In this document: piece after piece, positions 48,855 through 56,365 of the stretch
Numbering within the stretch: position 1 is the first letter of the stretch
How the letters are laid out: each line of letters begins with the position of its first letter
Assembly: GCA_900554315.1 (NCBI GenBank)
Contig: USGP01000002.1
Location: forward strand, 1 to 64,000
Origin: an uncultured Mycoplasmatota bacterium
Lineage (GTDB): Bacteria; Bacillota_I; Bacilli_A; RF39; UBA660
Direction of reading: 5' to 3'
DNA: 64,000 nucleotides
Program-made: the position numbers and the translations under genes
Notes under the pieces: generated by a model
The model's database searches: none
What the model saw: the letters and a program-made list of their open reading frames with translations, nothing else
Told to the model about the DNA's origin: nothing

Positions 48855-49210
48855 ACAGTAGCTCCAGCTTCTTCAAGCTTAGCTTTAATTTCATCAGCTT
48901 CAGTAGTAGAAATGTTTTCTTTAACTGCTCCGTTGTTATCAACGATATCTTTAGATTCTTTTAATCCTAAACCAGTAATTTCTTTAACAACTTTGATAAC
49001 AGCAACTTTAGCAGCTCCAGCATCAGCGATTGATACAGTAACTGCACTTGGAGTATCATCAGCAGCAGCTCCAGCAGCAGGTGCAGCAACAGCTACAGCA
49101 GATGGATCAACACCAAATTCTTCTTTCATTGCATCTACTAATTCTTTAATTTCTAATAAATTCATTTCTTTTAAACTACTGATAAATTCTTCTTTAGTTA
49201 ATTTAGCCAT
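48842..49210 (-). CDS. rplL: 50S ribosomal protein L7/L12
   Basis: 122 aa stalk protein. N-terminal dimer domain ([25 protein letters not shown]), Ala-rich hinge ([14 protein letters not shown]), and C-terminal domain [22 protein letters not shown] that contacts elongation factors. GGAGGAAAT before ATG. 24 nt behind rplJ. Confidence 0.98.
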   Translation of the reverse strand: MAKLTKEEFISSLKEMNLLEIKELVDAMKEEFGVDPSAVAVAAPAAGAAADDTPSAVTVSIADAGAAKVAVIKVVKEITGLGLKESKDIVDNNGAVKENISTTEADEIKAKLEEAGATVEVK

Positions 49211-49234
49211 TTTATTTCCTCCTTATATTTATAA

Positions 49235-49729
49235 TTAATTTTCTTCTTTTTGTTGACTATATAAGTCTAAGCAAATTGATAGGTCTCTTGGAATTCCCAT
49301 CATACCACCAGCAAGCATAGTAAGTAATCCATCTCTTGATGGTATAGTAGCATATTCTGCTAATTTAGCCTGATCAGCTTTTTCTCCATCAACAATCCCT
49401 ACTTTTAAAACTAATGCTGGATGATTTTTAGCAAATTCTGACAATACCTTAATTGGTGCGATTTGATCTTCACCATAAGCAAAAGCACTTGGTCCAGTTA
49501 ATGATTCATCTAAATCAATATCTAAATCATGAAATGCACGTGCCATTAAAGTATTTTTATATACTTTATAATCAGAGTTAGATTCTCTTAACTTAACACG
49601 TAACTCTTTAGCCTCACTATCAGTAATACCACGATAATCAAATAATACGATAGTATTAGCATTTTGAACACGATCTTTAATCTCATCGATTACAGCTTGC
49701 TTTTTCTTTAAGTTAGCTTCACTTGCCAT
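49235..49729 (-). CDS. rplJ: 50S ribosomal protein L10
   Basis: 164 aa. KQAVIDEIKDRVQNANTIVLFDYRGI and GPSAFAYG are typical; the C-terminal helix carries L7/L12 dimers. GGAGGTG lies 5 nt upstream of the ATG at 49729. Preceded by an L10-type attenuator leader and its own promoter; co-transcribed with rplL. Confidence 0.97.
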   Translation of the reverse strand: MASEANLKKKQAVIDEIKDRVQNANTIVLFDYRGITDSEAKELRVKLRESNSDYKVYKNTLMARAFHDLDIDLDESLTGPSAFAYGEDQIAPIKVLSEFAKNHPALVLKVGIVDGEKADQAKLAEYATIPSRDGLLTMLAGGMMGIPRDLSICLDLYSQQKEEN

Positions 49730-49741
49730 CAAAACACCTCC

Positions 49742-49865
49742 TTAATTTTTCGGGATGCCATAAAAAAGGTTCTCACGAACATAGACGTGAGAACCTTTCG
49801 TATACTTAAGATTAAGTCCTCGGTAGGATTTATGTTATACCTACTGTCTATGGCACCTACAAATT
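49742..49865 (-). promoter_or_regulatory. L10-type ribosomal protein leader with attenuator
   Basis: About 124 nt between promoter and rplJ. The 5' part GTGCCATAGACAGTAGG ... CCTACCGAGGACTTAA holds paired arms resembling the L10(L12)4 binding leader of Firmicutes. The 3' part is a 13-bp hairpin AAAGGTTCTCACG / CGTGAGAACCTTT with T6, a strong terminator before the gene. Excess L10-L12 would favour termination, by analogy with B. subtilis. Confidence 0.8.
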
Positions 49866-49871
49866 GTCTTT

Positions 49872-49900
49872 ATTATATCCTATAACTTTCTATTTGTCAA
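49872..49900 (-). promoter_or_regulatory. Promoter of rplJ-rplL
   Basis: TTGACA (49895-49900), 17 bp, TATAAT (49872-49877), minus strand; the -35 lies inside the end of rplA. Confidence 0.88.
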
Positions 49901-50585
49901 AATTATTTTCAACTTTAATTCCAGGACCCATAGTTGAAGCTATAGCGATACTCTTAACATAATCACCTTTTACAGTTGCTGGTTTAACTCTTAAGATAGC
50001 AGCTACAAAAGCATTTAAGTTTTCTAGCAAATCTTCTTCTGAGAATGAAACCTTACCAATAACTCCGTGAATAATTCCGAAACTATCAGCACGATATTCA
50101 ACACGACCAGCTTTAACTTCTTGAACAGCTTTAGCAACATCTAACGTAACAGTACCAGTCTTAGGGTTTGGCATTAAACCTTTAGGGCCTAAAACTCTAC
50201 CTAATTTACCAAGAAGTGGCATCATATCTGGAGTAGCAATCATAGTATCAAAATCGAACCAATTTTCTTTTTCGATTTTTTCTAACATATCAACGTCTCC
50301 TACATAATCAGCACCAGCTTCTTTTGCTTGAGCAGCTTTTTCTCCTCTAGCAATAACTAAAACTTTTGTAGTTTTACCAGTTCCTTTTGGAAGAACAATT
50401 GCTCCTCTTAATTGTTGATCAGCTTTTTTAGTATCAATATTTAATCTCATAGCCACTTCAACAGTACCATCAAAAGAACTAGTAGAAGTTTCTTTAACTA
50501 ACTTAACAGCCTCTTCTTTAGAATATACTTTGTTACGTTCTAACTTAGACATAGCTTCTGTATATTTTTTACTTCTCTTTTTCAT
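49890..50585 (-). CDS. rplA: 50S ribosomal protein L1
   Basis: 231 aa. [28 protein letters not shown] start, [20 protein letters not shown], and the L1 signature [17 protein letters not shown] are present. Forms the L1 stalk and can repress translation of its own mRNA. GGAGG before ATG. It lies 67 nt behind rplK with a hairpin in the gap. Confidence 0.98.
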   Translation of the reverse strand: MKKRSKKYTEAMSKLERNKVYSKEEAVKLVKETSTSSFDGTVEVAMRLNIDTKKADQQLRGAIVLPKGTGKTTKVLVIARGEKAAQAKEAGADYVGDVDMLEKIEKENWFDFDTMIATPDMMPLLGKLGRVLGPKGLMPNPKTGTVTLDVAKAVQEVKAGRVEYRADSFGIIHGVIGKVSFSEEDLLENLNAFVAAILRVKPATVKGDYVKSIAIASTMGPGIKVENNFDK

Positions 50586-50601
50586 CTTTTTTCCTCCTTA
50601 C

Positions 50602-50628
50602 GTGGTAATAGCGGTATAAACCTTCCAC
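50602..50628 (-). promoter_or_regulatory. Putative L1-binding hairpin before rplA
   Basis: Minus strand GTGGAAGG ... TTACCAC, just ahead of the rplA ribosome site. GTGG-AAGG and TACCAC echo the GUGGGAGGC ... UACCAC arms of 23S rRNA helices 76-78, where L1 binds. Not folded. Confidence 0.5.
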
Positions 50629-50652
50629 ATAGGTATAACCTACATAGAATAA

Positions 50653-51090
50653 TTACTTATCAGTATAACCAGGGATTGAAATACCCATATTTCTTGCAGT
50701 TCCTGCAACAATCTTCATTGCAGATTCTACATCGTAAGCATTTAAATCTGGTAATTTGATTTCAGCAATTTCTCTTAATTGATCTTCAGTTAAAGTAGCA
50801 ACTGTTTCATTAACTCCTTTAACAGATCCTTTATTGATTTTTGCATATTTTTTAAGTAAGAATGGTACAGGTGGAGTTTTAATAACGAAATCAAAACTTC
50901 TGTCATCATAAATTGAAATTTCTACTGGTAAAATATCACCCATTTTATCTCTAGTAGCATCATTATACTTAGTACAAAAATCTTGTAAATTAATTCCTGC
51001 AGGTCCTAATACAGTACCAACTGGTGGAGCTGGAGTAGCTTTTCCTGCTGGAATTTGTAATTTAATCTTCTTTATTGCTTCTTTTGCCAC
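50653..51090 (-). CDS. rplK: 50S ribosomal protein L11
   Basis: 145 aa. KLQIPAGKATPAPPVGTVLGPAGINLQDFC is the Pro-rich N-domain (thiostrepton site); the C-domain KINKGSV... and AGTARNMGISI bind the GTPase centre rRNA. Start is GTG at 51090 with AGGAGGTG 6 nt upstream; the frame extends 3 codons to another GTG. Confidence 0.97.
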   Translation of the reverse strand: MAKEAIKKIKLQIPAGKATPAPPVGTVLGPAGINLQDFCTKYNDATRDKMGDILPVEISIYDDRSFDFVIKTPPVPFLLKKYAKINKGSVKGVNETVATLTEDQLREIAEIKLPDLNAYDVESAMKIVAGTARNMGISIPGYTDK

Positions 51091-51120
51091 GAAAAACACC
51101 TCCTATATTTTAGTTTTCGC

Positions 51121-51177
51121 GAGTGGTCCAAATAGCTTGATTCCCGCTTTCATAAATGCAAACCATGCTTCCCACTA
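51121..51177 (-). promoter_or_regulatory. Putative L1-binding leader hairpin of rplK-rplA
   Basis: Minus strand GTGGGAAGC ... GGACCAC closing a 50-nt leader structure before rplK. Shares the GTGG-AAG / CCAC ends with the hairpin before rplA, and resembles the L1 site in 23S rRNA. Confidence 0.5.
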
Positions 51178-51206
51178 AATCTATATTAATTTAATATAGC
51201 CCCTAA

Positions 51207-51235
51207 ATAATAACATACTATTTATGTTTTTGCAA
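51207..51235 (-). promoter_or_regulatory. Promoter of rplK-rplA
   Basis: TTGCAA (51230-51235), 17 bp, TATTAT (51207-51212), minus strand, in the nusG-rplK gap. Confidence 0.7.
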
Positions 51236-51240
51236 CTATT

Positions 51241-51774
51241 TTATGCTTTTTGAATTTGATTTAACTCAACTTCAACAGAAGTCTCTTGACCAAATAAGTC
51301 AACCAATAACATAACTTTTTGATTTGGTAAATCTACACTATCGATTTTACCAAACATACCATTAAATGGACCATCAACAATTTTAACAGTTGTACCAACA
51401 ACTAAATCTTTATCAACATCCATACGACTTATTCCCATATTACCTAAAATCTTATCAACTTCATATGGTTGTAATGGTGTTGGTTTAGCACCCTTACCAC
51501 TTGATCCAATAAAGCCAGTAACACCAGGAGTATTACGAACTACGTACCAAGCTTCATCAGTCATAACCATTTCAACCAATATATAACCTGGGAACATTTT
51601 TTTAACTTTTTCTTTTTTAACACCGTCTTTAATTTCTACAACTTTCTCTTCTGGAATAACAACTCTAAAAATATAGTCTTGCATATCCATTGATTCAGCA
51701 CGCATTTCCAACTTTTCCTTTACCTTATTCTCATGTCCTGAATAAGTATTAACAACATACCATTGCTTTTCCAT
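51241..51774 (-). CDS. nusG: Transcription antitermination factor NusG
   Basis: 177 aa. NGN domain (WYVVNTYSGHENKVKEKLEMR, FPGYILVEM, WYVVRNTPGVTGFIG) and KOW domain (GTTVKIVDGPFNGMFGKI). Couples RNA polymerase to Rho or ribosome. AGAAGGAG upstream of ATG. 15 nt behind secE as in other Bacilli. Confidence 0.97.
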   Translation of the reverse strand: MEKQWYVVNTYSGHENKVKEKLEMRAESMDMQDYIFRVVIPEEKVVEIKDGVKKEKVKKMFPGYILVEMVMTDEAWYVVRNTPGVTGFIGSSGKGAKPTPLQPYEVDKILGNMGISRMDVDKDLVVGTTVKIVDGPFNGMFGKIDSVDLPNQKVMLLVDLFGQETSVEVELNQIQKA

Positions 51775-51789
51775 AAACTAAAACTCCTT

Positions 51790-52122
51790 CTATCTAAAAA
51801 TTGATTGAACTAATGCAAAAAGAATATCAATAATATAAAAGAACACTGAACAAAAAACAATAAACAATACAGTTGCGATAGAATATTTAACCATATCCTT
51901 CTTTGTTGGCCAATGAACTCTTTTAGCTTCTGTTTTAACACCATGACAAAAAATACGAAATCTTACCCAAAGGCTCTTTTTTTCTGACGTATTTTTTACA
52001 GTAGACTGTTTACGTTCCTCTTTCTTTTCCTTTTTTTGTTTAGACTTCTTTTCTTCTTTATGAAACTGAGTTTCGTCAATCTTATAATTTTCTATTTCTT
52101 TTCTCTTTCTAACTTCAGCCAT
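51790..52122 (-). CDS. secE: Protein translocase subunit SecE
   Basis: 110 aa. The C-terminal half is canonical: FCHGVKTEAKRVHWPTKKDMVKYSIATVLFIVFCSVFFYIIDILFA, a single transmembrane helix after the amphipathic segment. The N-terminal 50 residues are an extra Lys/Glu-rich extension (HKEEKKSKQKKEKKEERKQ), so the protein is nearly twice the minimal length. rpmG, often just upstream, is not present in the 97-nt gap. Confidence 0.93.
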   Translation of the reverse strand: MAEVRKRKEIENYKIDETQFHKEEKKSKQKKEKKEERKQSTVKNTSEKKSLWVRFRIFCHGVKTEAKRVHWPTKKDMVKYSIATVLFIVFCSVFFYIIDILFALVQSIFR

Positions 52123-52177
52123 ATTTCACCATTCCTATTTTTTATTCAAAATAAAAACACTTTCCGTGTTCACCATT

Positions 52178-52206
52178 AAAATAGCATAAACACTAGAAAA
52201 TGTCAA
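52178..52206 (-). promoter_or_regulatory. Promoter of secE-nusG
   Basis: TTGACA (52201-52206), 17 bp, TATTTT (52178-52183), minus strand. A small hairpin AACAC-GGAAA-GTGTT with T-rich tail follows in the leader. Confidence 0.7.
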
Positions 52207-52219
52207 CAAATAATTAAAA

Positions 52220-53167
52220 TTATGATAAATAAGATAAAAGCAAGATAGATAAACCAAGAATTAAAATTAAAATTGGATAAATCAAAGCTCTAGCAAAAGC
52301 TGCTTCTCTCATAGAAGAATTAGCTCGTCTTGAAATACTTGCATAGATAATTCTATTTTCTTTCTCATTATCTGGGATAAGATCTGCAGCATTATATATG
52401 GTTGGGGAACTTTTAACCAATTGTTTAGAAGGTTGATTGCCAGTTGAAGAAAGCTCTTTTTCTAAATTCATTAATTCTCTTTTCTTTCTCTCTCCAACGT
52501 AAGCACTATAATAGACAGAAGCTCCTCTTTCAATAATTCCCTTGTAGTAAGGAACATCTTCTTCTGGTATAAAAGTAGCAAACTGTTCAAAATTTTCTTT
52601 TAAATAAGCCATAGCAGAAGTATCAAAGTATTGCAAACAATTAGCATAAATACCAATTTGTAACACAGAAGATAAAAAGATATTATTTCGAACCATTTCC
52701 TTTTGTGCAGGTACTTCTAAAGGAAGAGATGCTAAATCATCAAACTTAACTTGATGTAGAGAATGATTCAACAATTCAATTCGATTCAAAGCAAAAGAAC
52801 TAATATAATATCCTTGGTCATGGATATATTTCATAGCAACATCCATATTAACAAATAATGATTGCAAATCATCCGTATCATAACCTTGAGAAAGCCATTC
52901 TTGTAAAGTAATAGAATCGACCTTTTTATTAGGGAATGGGATGATAGTTGCTTGTTTCAAGTCCTTTAATTTTTGCTTTTTTTCTAAATCATCAGAACTA
53001 TTATTAGAAGGGAATGGGATAACAGTTGCTTGATTAGGATTACTTTGTTGTTTACTAGCTTCAGAAAAATTTTGGTCATCACGGGAAAAAGAAACAACTT
53101 TATTTTGTTTCTGTTCATAAGGGTTAGCATCAACATACGGAATCCATTCGTCCCAAACATCCTTCAT
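52220..53167 (-). CDS. Tail-anchored protein with kinase-like middle domain
   Basis: 315 aa, not clearly assigned. The N-terminal 85 residues look disordered and contain a repeated motif (QATVIPFPSN at 46-55 and QATIIPFPNK at 72-81). The middle (about 85-215) has MKYIHDQGYYISSFALNRIELLNHSLHQVKFDDLASLP, reminiscent of a kinase catalytic loop and activation segment but without the key Asp-Asn pair. The C-terminus has one transmembrane helix (about 292-313) and almost nothing behind it. It lies between the SigH-like gene and secE, where rpmG normally sits. Probably a pseudokinase-type scaffold; uncertain. Confidence 0.5.
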   Translation of the reverse strand: MKDVWDEWIPYVDANPYEQKQNKVVSFSRDDQNFSEASKQQSNPNQATVIPFPSNNSSDDLEKKQKLKDLKQATIIPFPNKKVDSITLQEWLSQGYDTDDLQSLFVNMDVAMKYIHDQGYYISSFALNRIELLNHSLHQVKFDDLASLPLEVPAQKEMVRNNIFLSSVLQIGIYANCLQYFDTSAMAYLKENFEQFATFIPEEDVPYYKGIIERGASVYYSAYVGERKKRELMNLEKELSSTGNQPSKQLVKSSPTIYNAADLIPDNEKENRIIYASISRRANSSMREAAFARALIYPILILILGLSILLLSYLS

Positions 53168-53211
53168 ATTCTATTCACCTATTTTAATTTTAAAACAAAT
53201 CAAAATAATTT

Positions 53212-53808
53212 TCAATTTAAATAATAGGAATATAAAAACTTTTTTAAAAATTTTCTAACTTTTAGCATTCTAGAGTCAACAGTTGACACAGAAATATCCA
53301 ACAACTTAGAAATTTCTTTATAAGAAAAACCATTAAATCGTAATTCAAAAACACAGCGACTTACCAAATCCATTAAATACGTTTTCTGATAAAGATAATA
53401 GATTATTTCATTTTCATTAGAATGATAAAACGTACCGAAAAATGTAGAATCAGGAACAATACGATATGAATAATCTTCATCCGGCAAAGAACAATTTAAA
53501 ACTTGTTGCTTTTTGGTAGAAATAGATCGGCAATAAGTACAAATTTGACGCTCTACACAAAGAGTAGCATAAGTATAAAAAATAGAATTAGAACTTTCTC
53601 TATAACTAGTAATTGCATTATTAAGACCAATAAATCCTTCCTGAAGTAAATCCTGAAATTCACCACCACAATTAGATACAAATTGAAAATATTTTTTTGC
53701 AATTGACTTAATTATAGGTAAATATTTTTTATACAAAATATCATAACTACCATCCGTATCTTCACTTATTAAATATAAAGTTTCATAATCATTAGTCTTA
53801 TAATCCAA
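53212..53808 (-). CDS. Sigma-70 family factor (SigH-like)
   Basis: 198 aa. Region 2 is visible as ILYKKYLPIIKSIAKKYF then EFQDLLQEGFIGLNNAITSYRES, FYTYATLCVERQI; region 4 as FELRFNGFSYKEISKLLDISVSTVDSRMLKVRKFLKKFL. No region 1 or 3, as in SigH. The position downstream of rlmB and upstream of secE-nusG matches B. subtilis sigH. SigH controls entry into sporulation and competence in Bacillus; here targets are unknown. The linker is longer (about 100-145) and poorly conserved. Confidence 0.82.
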   Translation of the reverse strand: MDYKTNDYETLYLISEDTDGSYDILYKKYLPIIKSIAKKYFQFVSNCGGEFQDLLQEGFIGLNNAITSYRESSNSIFYTYATLCVERQICTYCRSISTKKQQVLNCSLPDEDYSYRIVPDSTFFGTFYHSNENEIIYYLYQKTYLMDLVSRCVFELRFNGFSYKEISKLLDISVSTVDSRMLKVRKFLKKFLYSYYLN

Positions 53809-53815
53809 AATAACC

Positions 53816-54514
53816 TCACTTTCTATTTCGGATTACCTCATATATCATAATTCCACTAGCTACAGATGCATTTAAACTATTAGTAGTGCCATACATTGGT
53901 ATTTTTGCAATAAAATCACATTTTTTGCTTACTAAATTTGATATTCCAGAACCTTCGTTTCCAATTACTAAAGCAATATTTCCAGAATAGTCAATGCTTC
54001 GATAATCAACACTATTCTCTAAAGCTGTCCCAACAACCCAAAAGTTATTTTCTTTTAATTGATCAATAGTAGACGCCAAGTTAGAAACTCTAACAATTTT
54101 CATACAATCTAAAGTACCTACACTAGTTTTCATAACAGTAGCATTTACCTGTACTTGTCTATCTTTAGGAATGATAATAGCATCTACACCGGCCGCTTCA
54201 CAAGTACGAATAATAGCACCAAAGTTATGTGGATCTTCTATATGATCTAATATTACAACAAAGGATGGATTGGAATTTAGTACATCTCCCAATGTATAAT
54301 ATTGGTAATCACGAACATAAAGAAGTATACCCTGATGAACACCATCTGCCAAATAATCAATTTCTTTTTTTTGACGAAAAGAATAAGGAATTTTACTTTT
54401 TTCTATCATTGTCAATATTTTTTTATCATCAAATCCCTGTTGTAAAATGATTTTTTGAACTTTTTCTGGATTTTTTAACATTTCAACAGCAACATTTCTA
54501 CCATACACTAGCAT
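53816..54514 (-). CDS. rlmB: 23S rRNA 2'-O-ribose methyltransferase RlmB-like (SpoU/TrmH)
   Basis: 232 aa. N-terminal substrate domain (LVYGRNVAVEMLKNPEKVQKIILQ) and SPOUT knot: VILDHIEDPHNFGAIIRTCEAAGVDAIII (motif 1), NIALVIGNEGSGISNLV (motif 2), IPMYGTTNSLNASVASGIMIYE (motif 3). Trefoil SAM site intact. The ATG overlaps the mrnC stop by 7 nt. Confidence 0.95.
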   Translation of the reverse strand: MLVYGRNVAVEMLKNPEKVQKIILQQGFDDKKILTMIEKSKIPYSFRQKKEIDYLADGVHQGILLYVRDYQYYTLGDVLNSNPSFVVILDHIEDPHNFGAIIRTCEAAGVDAIIIPKDRQVQVNATVMKTSVGTLDCMKIVRVSNLASTIDQLKENNFWVVGTALENSVDYRSIDYSGNIALVIGNEGSGISNLVSKKCDFIAKIPMYGTTNSLNASVASGIMIYEVIRNRK

Positions 54515-54891
54515 AACTTACCCTCCAATATAATACTCATAAGTTCATCGATTCTATTCTTATTATTAGTTAAATCTAAATAACCAATTAAAGCTTCTAA
54601 TCCAGTTGCATACTTATAAGTAATAATATCACAACTTTTAGGATGAGATGTAGTCTTGTAATTTCTAGCTCTTCTTACTACATCCATCTCTTCCTCAGTT
54701 AATAAGTTTTGATCTATAAGTTTTTGTATAAAACACGCCTGACTTTTTGCACTTACATAGGAAACTGCTTTTTTCTGCAACTCATCAACATGAGCAATTC
54801 CTTGTTGAATCAAAAAACGTCTAACATAATTTTCGTAAATAGTATCACCTAAATACGCAAGAACTAAAGAATTAACTTCAATAACTTTCAT
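54508..54891 (-). CDS. mrnC: Mini-ribonuclease 3
   Basis: 127 aa. RNase III catalytic domain without the dsRNA-binding domain: NSLVLAYLGDTIYENYVRRFLI (with the Asp of the metal site), KAVSYVSAKSQACFI and ATGLEALIGYLDLTNNKNRIDELM (second Glu). In B. subtilis it trims 23S rRNA ends. Start: GGTG lies upstream of the ATG at 54891; the frame could start 6 codons earlier inside cysS. Sits between cysS and rlmB as in B. subtilis. Confidence 0.94.
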   Translation of the reverse strand: MKVIEVNSLVLAYLGDTIYENYVRRFLIQQGIAHVDELQKKAVSYVSAKSQACFIQKLIDQNLLTEEEMDVVRRARNYKTTSHPKSCDIITYKYATGLEALIGYLDLTNNKNRIDELMSIILEGKLC

Positions 54892-54905
54892 AAAAACACC
54901 AACTA

Positions 54906-56297
54906 TCAATCTATAACTTCATAAGTAGTCCCATCACGACCATCAATTAATCGAATACCTTGTTTTAACAAATCATCGCGAATAGCATCAGCCAATGCAA
55001 AATCTTTATTTCTTTTTGCTTCAGTACGCTTTGCAATTTGTTCAAGGATAAATTGTTCATTATCTAACGTTTTCTTTTCTTGAATTAAATCTAAAGATAA
55101 TACCTGATCAAAATCACGAATAAGAACTAATTTACTACAACCTGAAAGACTTTCTTCTTTTAAAACATCATAAACAACAGACAAAGCATTTGCCGTATTT
55201 AAATCATCAGATAGAGCTTCGACAAAACGATTACGCAATTCCTCTTCTTTTTCAATATTTCTGTCACCAGAATCACTAATAGAAAATATACGGTTTCTTA
55301 ACTTCTTTAGTGTTGCCATTGCTTGATCCAAAGCATCATAAGAAAATACTAGTTGTTTTCTATAATGAGAATTTAGACACATAAAACGAAAAGCAAGTGG
55401 ATCATAACCCTTTTCTTTTAATAAAGTTACAGTTAAAATAGCTCCGTGTGATTTACTCATCTTACCAGTTTCATCTAATAAATGCTCATTATGAAACCAA
55501 TAATTACACCACTTATGACCTAAATAAGCTTCACTTTGAGCAATCTCATTAGTATGATGTGGAAAAATATTATCAACTCCACCACCATGAATATCTAAAT
55601 ATTCACCTAAATATTTTATAGAAATACCTGTACATTCAATATGCCATCCTGGATAACCACGACCCCATGGAGAATCCCACAACAATTCATGGTTTTCAAA
55701 TTTACTAGTAGTAAACCATAAAACAAAATCTGCTTGATTTCGTTTATTACTATCCTCCTCAACTCCCTCACGAGCTCCAACAACTAAATTATCCTCTTGA
55801 TGATTCGTTAAAACATAATAATCATCCAACTTAGTAGTATCAAAATAAATATTACCACCAGAAATATAAGCAAATTCTTTATCCAATAAAACTTGTATTA
55901 TCTGTATATATTCATCAATATTAGCTGTAGCAGGAGAAACTATTTCTGGCATTCGACAATTTACTAACTTAAAATCATCAAAAAAAGCATCTGTATAAAA
56001 TTTAGCAATCTCCATAGCTGATTTGTGTTCCCTTTTCCTAGCTACTTCCATCTTATCTTCACCAGAATCAGAATCACTTGTTAAATGTCCAACATCTGTA
56101 ATATTCATAGCTCTAGTTACTTCATATCCCAAATATCTTAATGTTTTATCTAAGATATCATGGCCTATATAATTACGAATATTACCTATATGAGCATAAT
56201 GATAAACAGTTGGACCACAAGTATATAATTTTACTTTTCCTTCTTCATTAGGAACAAATTCTTCAATTTTTCTTGATAATGTATTATAAAGTCTCAT
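54906..56297 (-). CDS. cysS: Cysteinyl-tRNA synthetase
   Basis: 463 aa class I synthetase. Zinc ligands and HIGH-like YTCGPTVYHYAHIGNIRNY, IECTGISIKYLG..DIHGGGVDNIFPHHTNEIAQSEA, and KMSKSHG are intact. Start: AGGTGAT is 3 nt upstream of the ATG at 56297; the open frame continues 16 codons to the clpC side without a ribosome site. Heads cysS-mrnC-rlmB-sigma factor; serE usually upstream is absent. An extended -10 (TGATATACT) lies near 56313. Confidence 0.96.
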   Translation of the reverse strand: MRLYNTLSRKIEEFVPNEEGKVKLYTCGPTVYHYAHIGNIRNYIGHDILDKTLRYLGYEVTRAMNITDVGHLTSDSDSGEDKMEVARKREHKSAMEIAKFYTDAFFDDFKLVNCRMPEIVSPATANIDEYIQIIQVLLDKEFAYISGGNIYFDTTKLDDYYVLTNHQEDNLVVGAREGVEEDSNKRNQADFVLWFTTSKFENHELLWDSPWGRGYPGWHIECTGISIKYLGEYLDIHGGGVDNIFPHHTNEIAQSEAYLGHKWCNYWFHNEHLLDETGKMSKSHGAILTVTLLKEKGYDPLAFRFMCLNSHYRKQLVFSYDALDQAMATLKKLRNRIFSISDSGDRNIEKEEELRNRFVEALSDDLNTANALSVVYDVLKEESLSGCSKLVLIRDFDQVLSLDLIQEKKTLDNEQFILEQIAKRTEAKRNKDFALADAIRDDLLKQGIRLIDGRDGTTYEVID

Positions 56298-56327
56298 AAA
56301 ATCACCTATTATCAGTATATCATAATC

Positions 56328-56365
56328 ACCCAAGAAAAAATACAATTTGTATTACAAACTGTATT
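56328..56365 (-). terminator. Terminator of clpC
   Basis: AATACAGTTTGT, 3-nt loop, ACAAATTGTATT (12 bp, one G-U) with TTTTTTC on the minus strand; overlaps the clpC stop at 56352. Confidence 0.8.
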
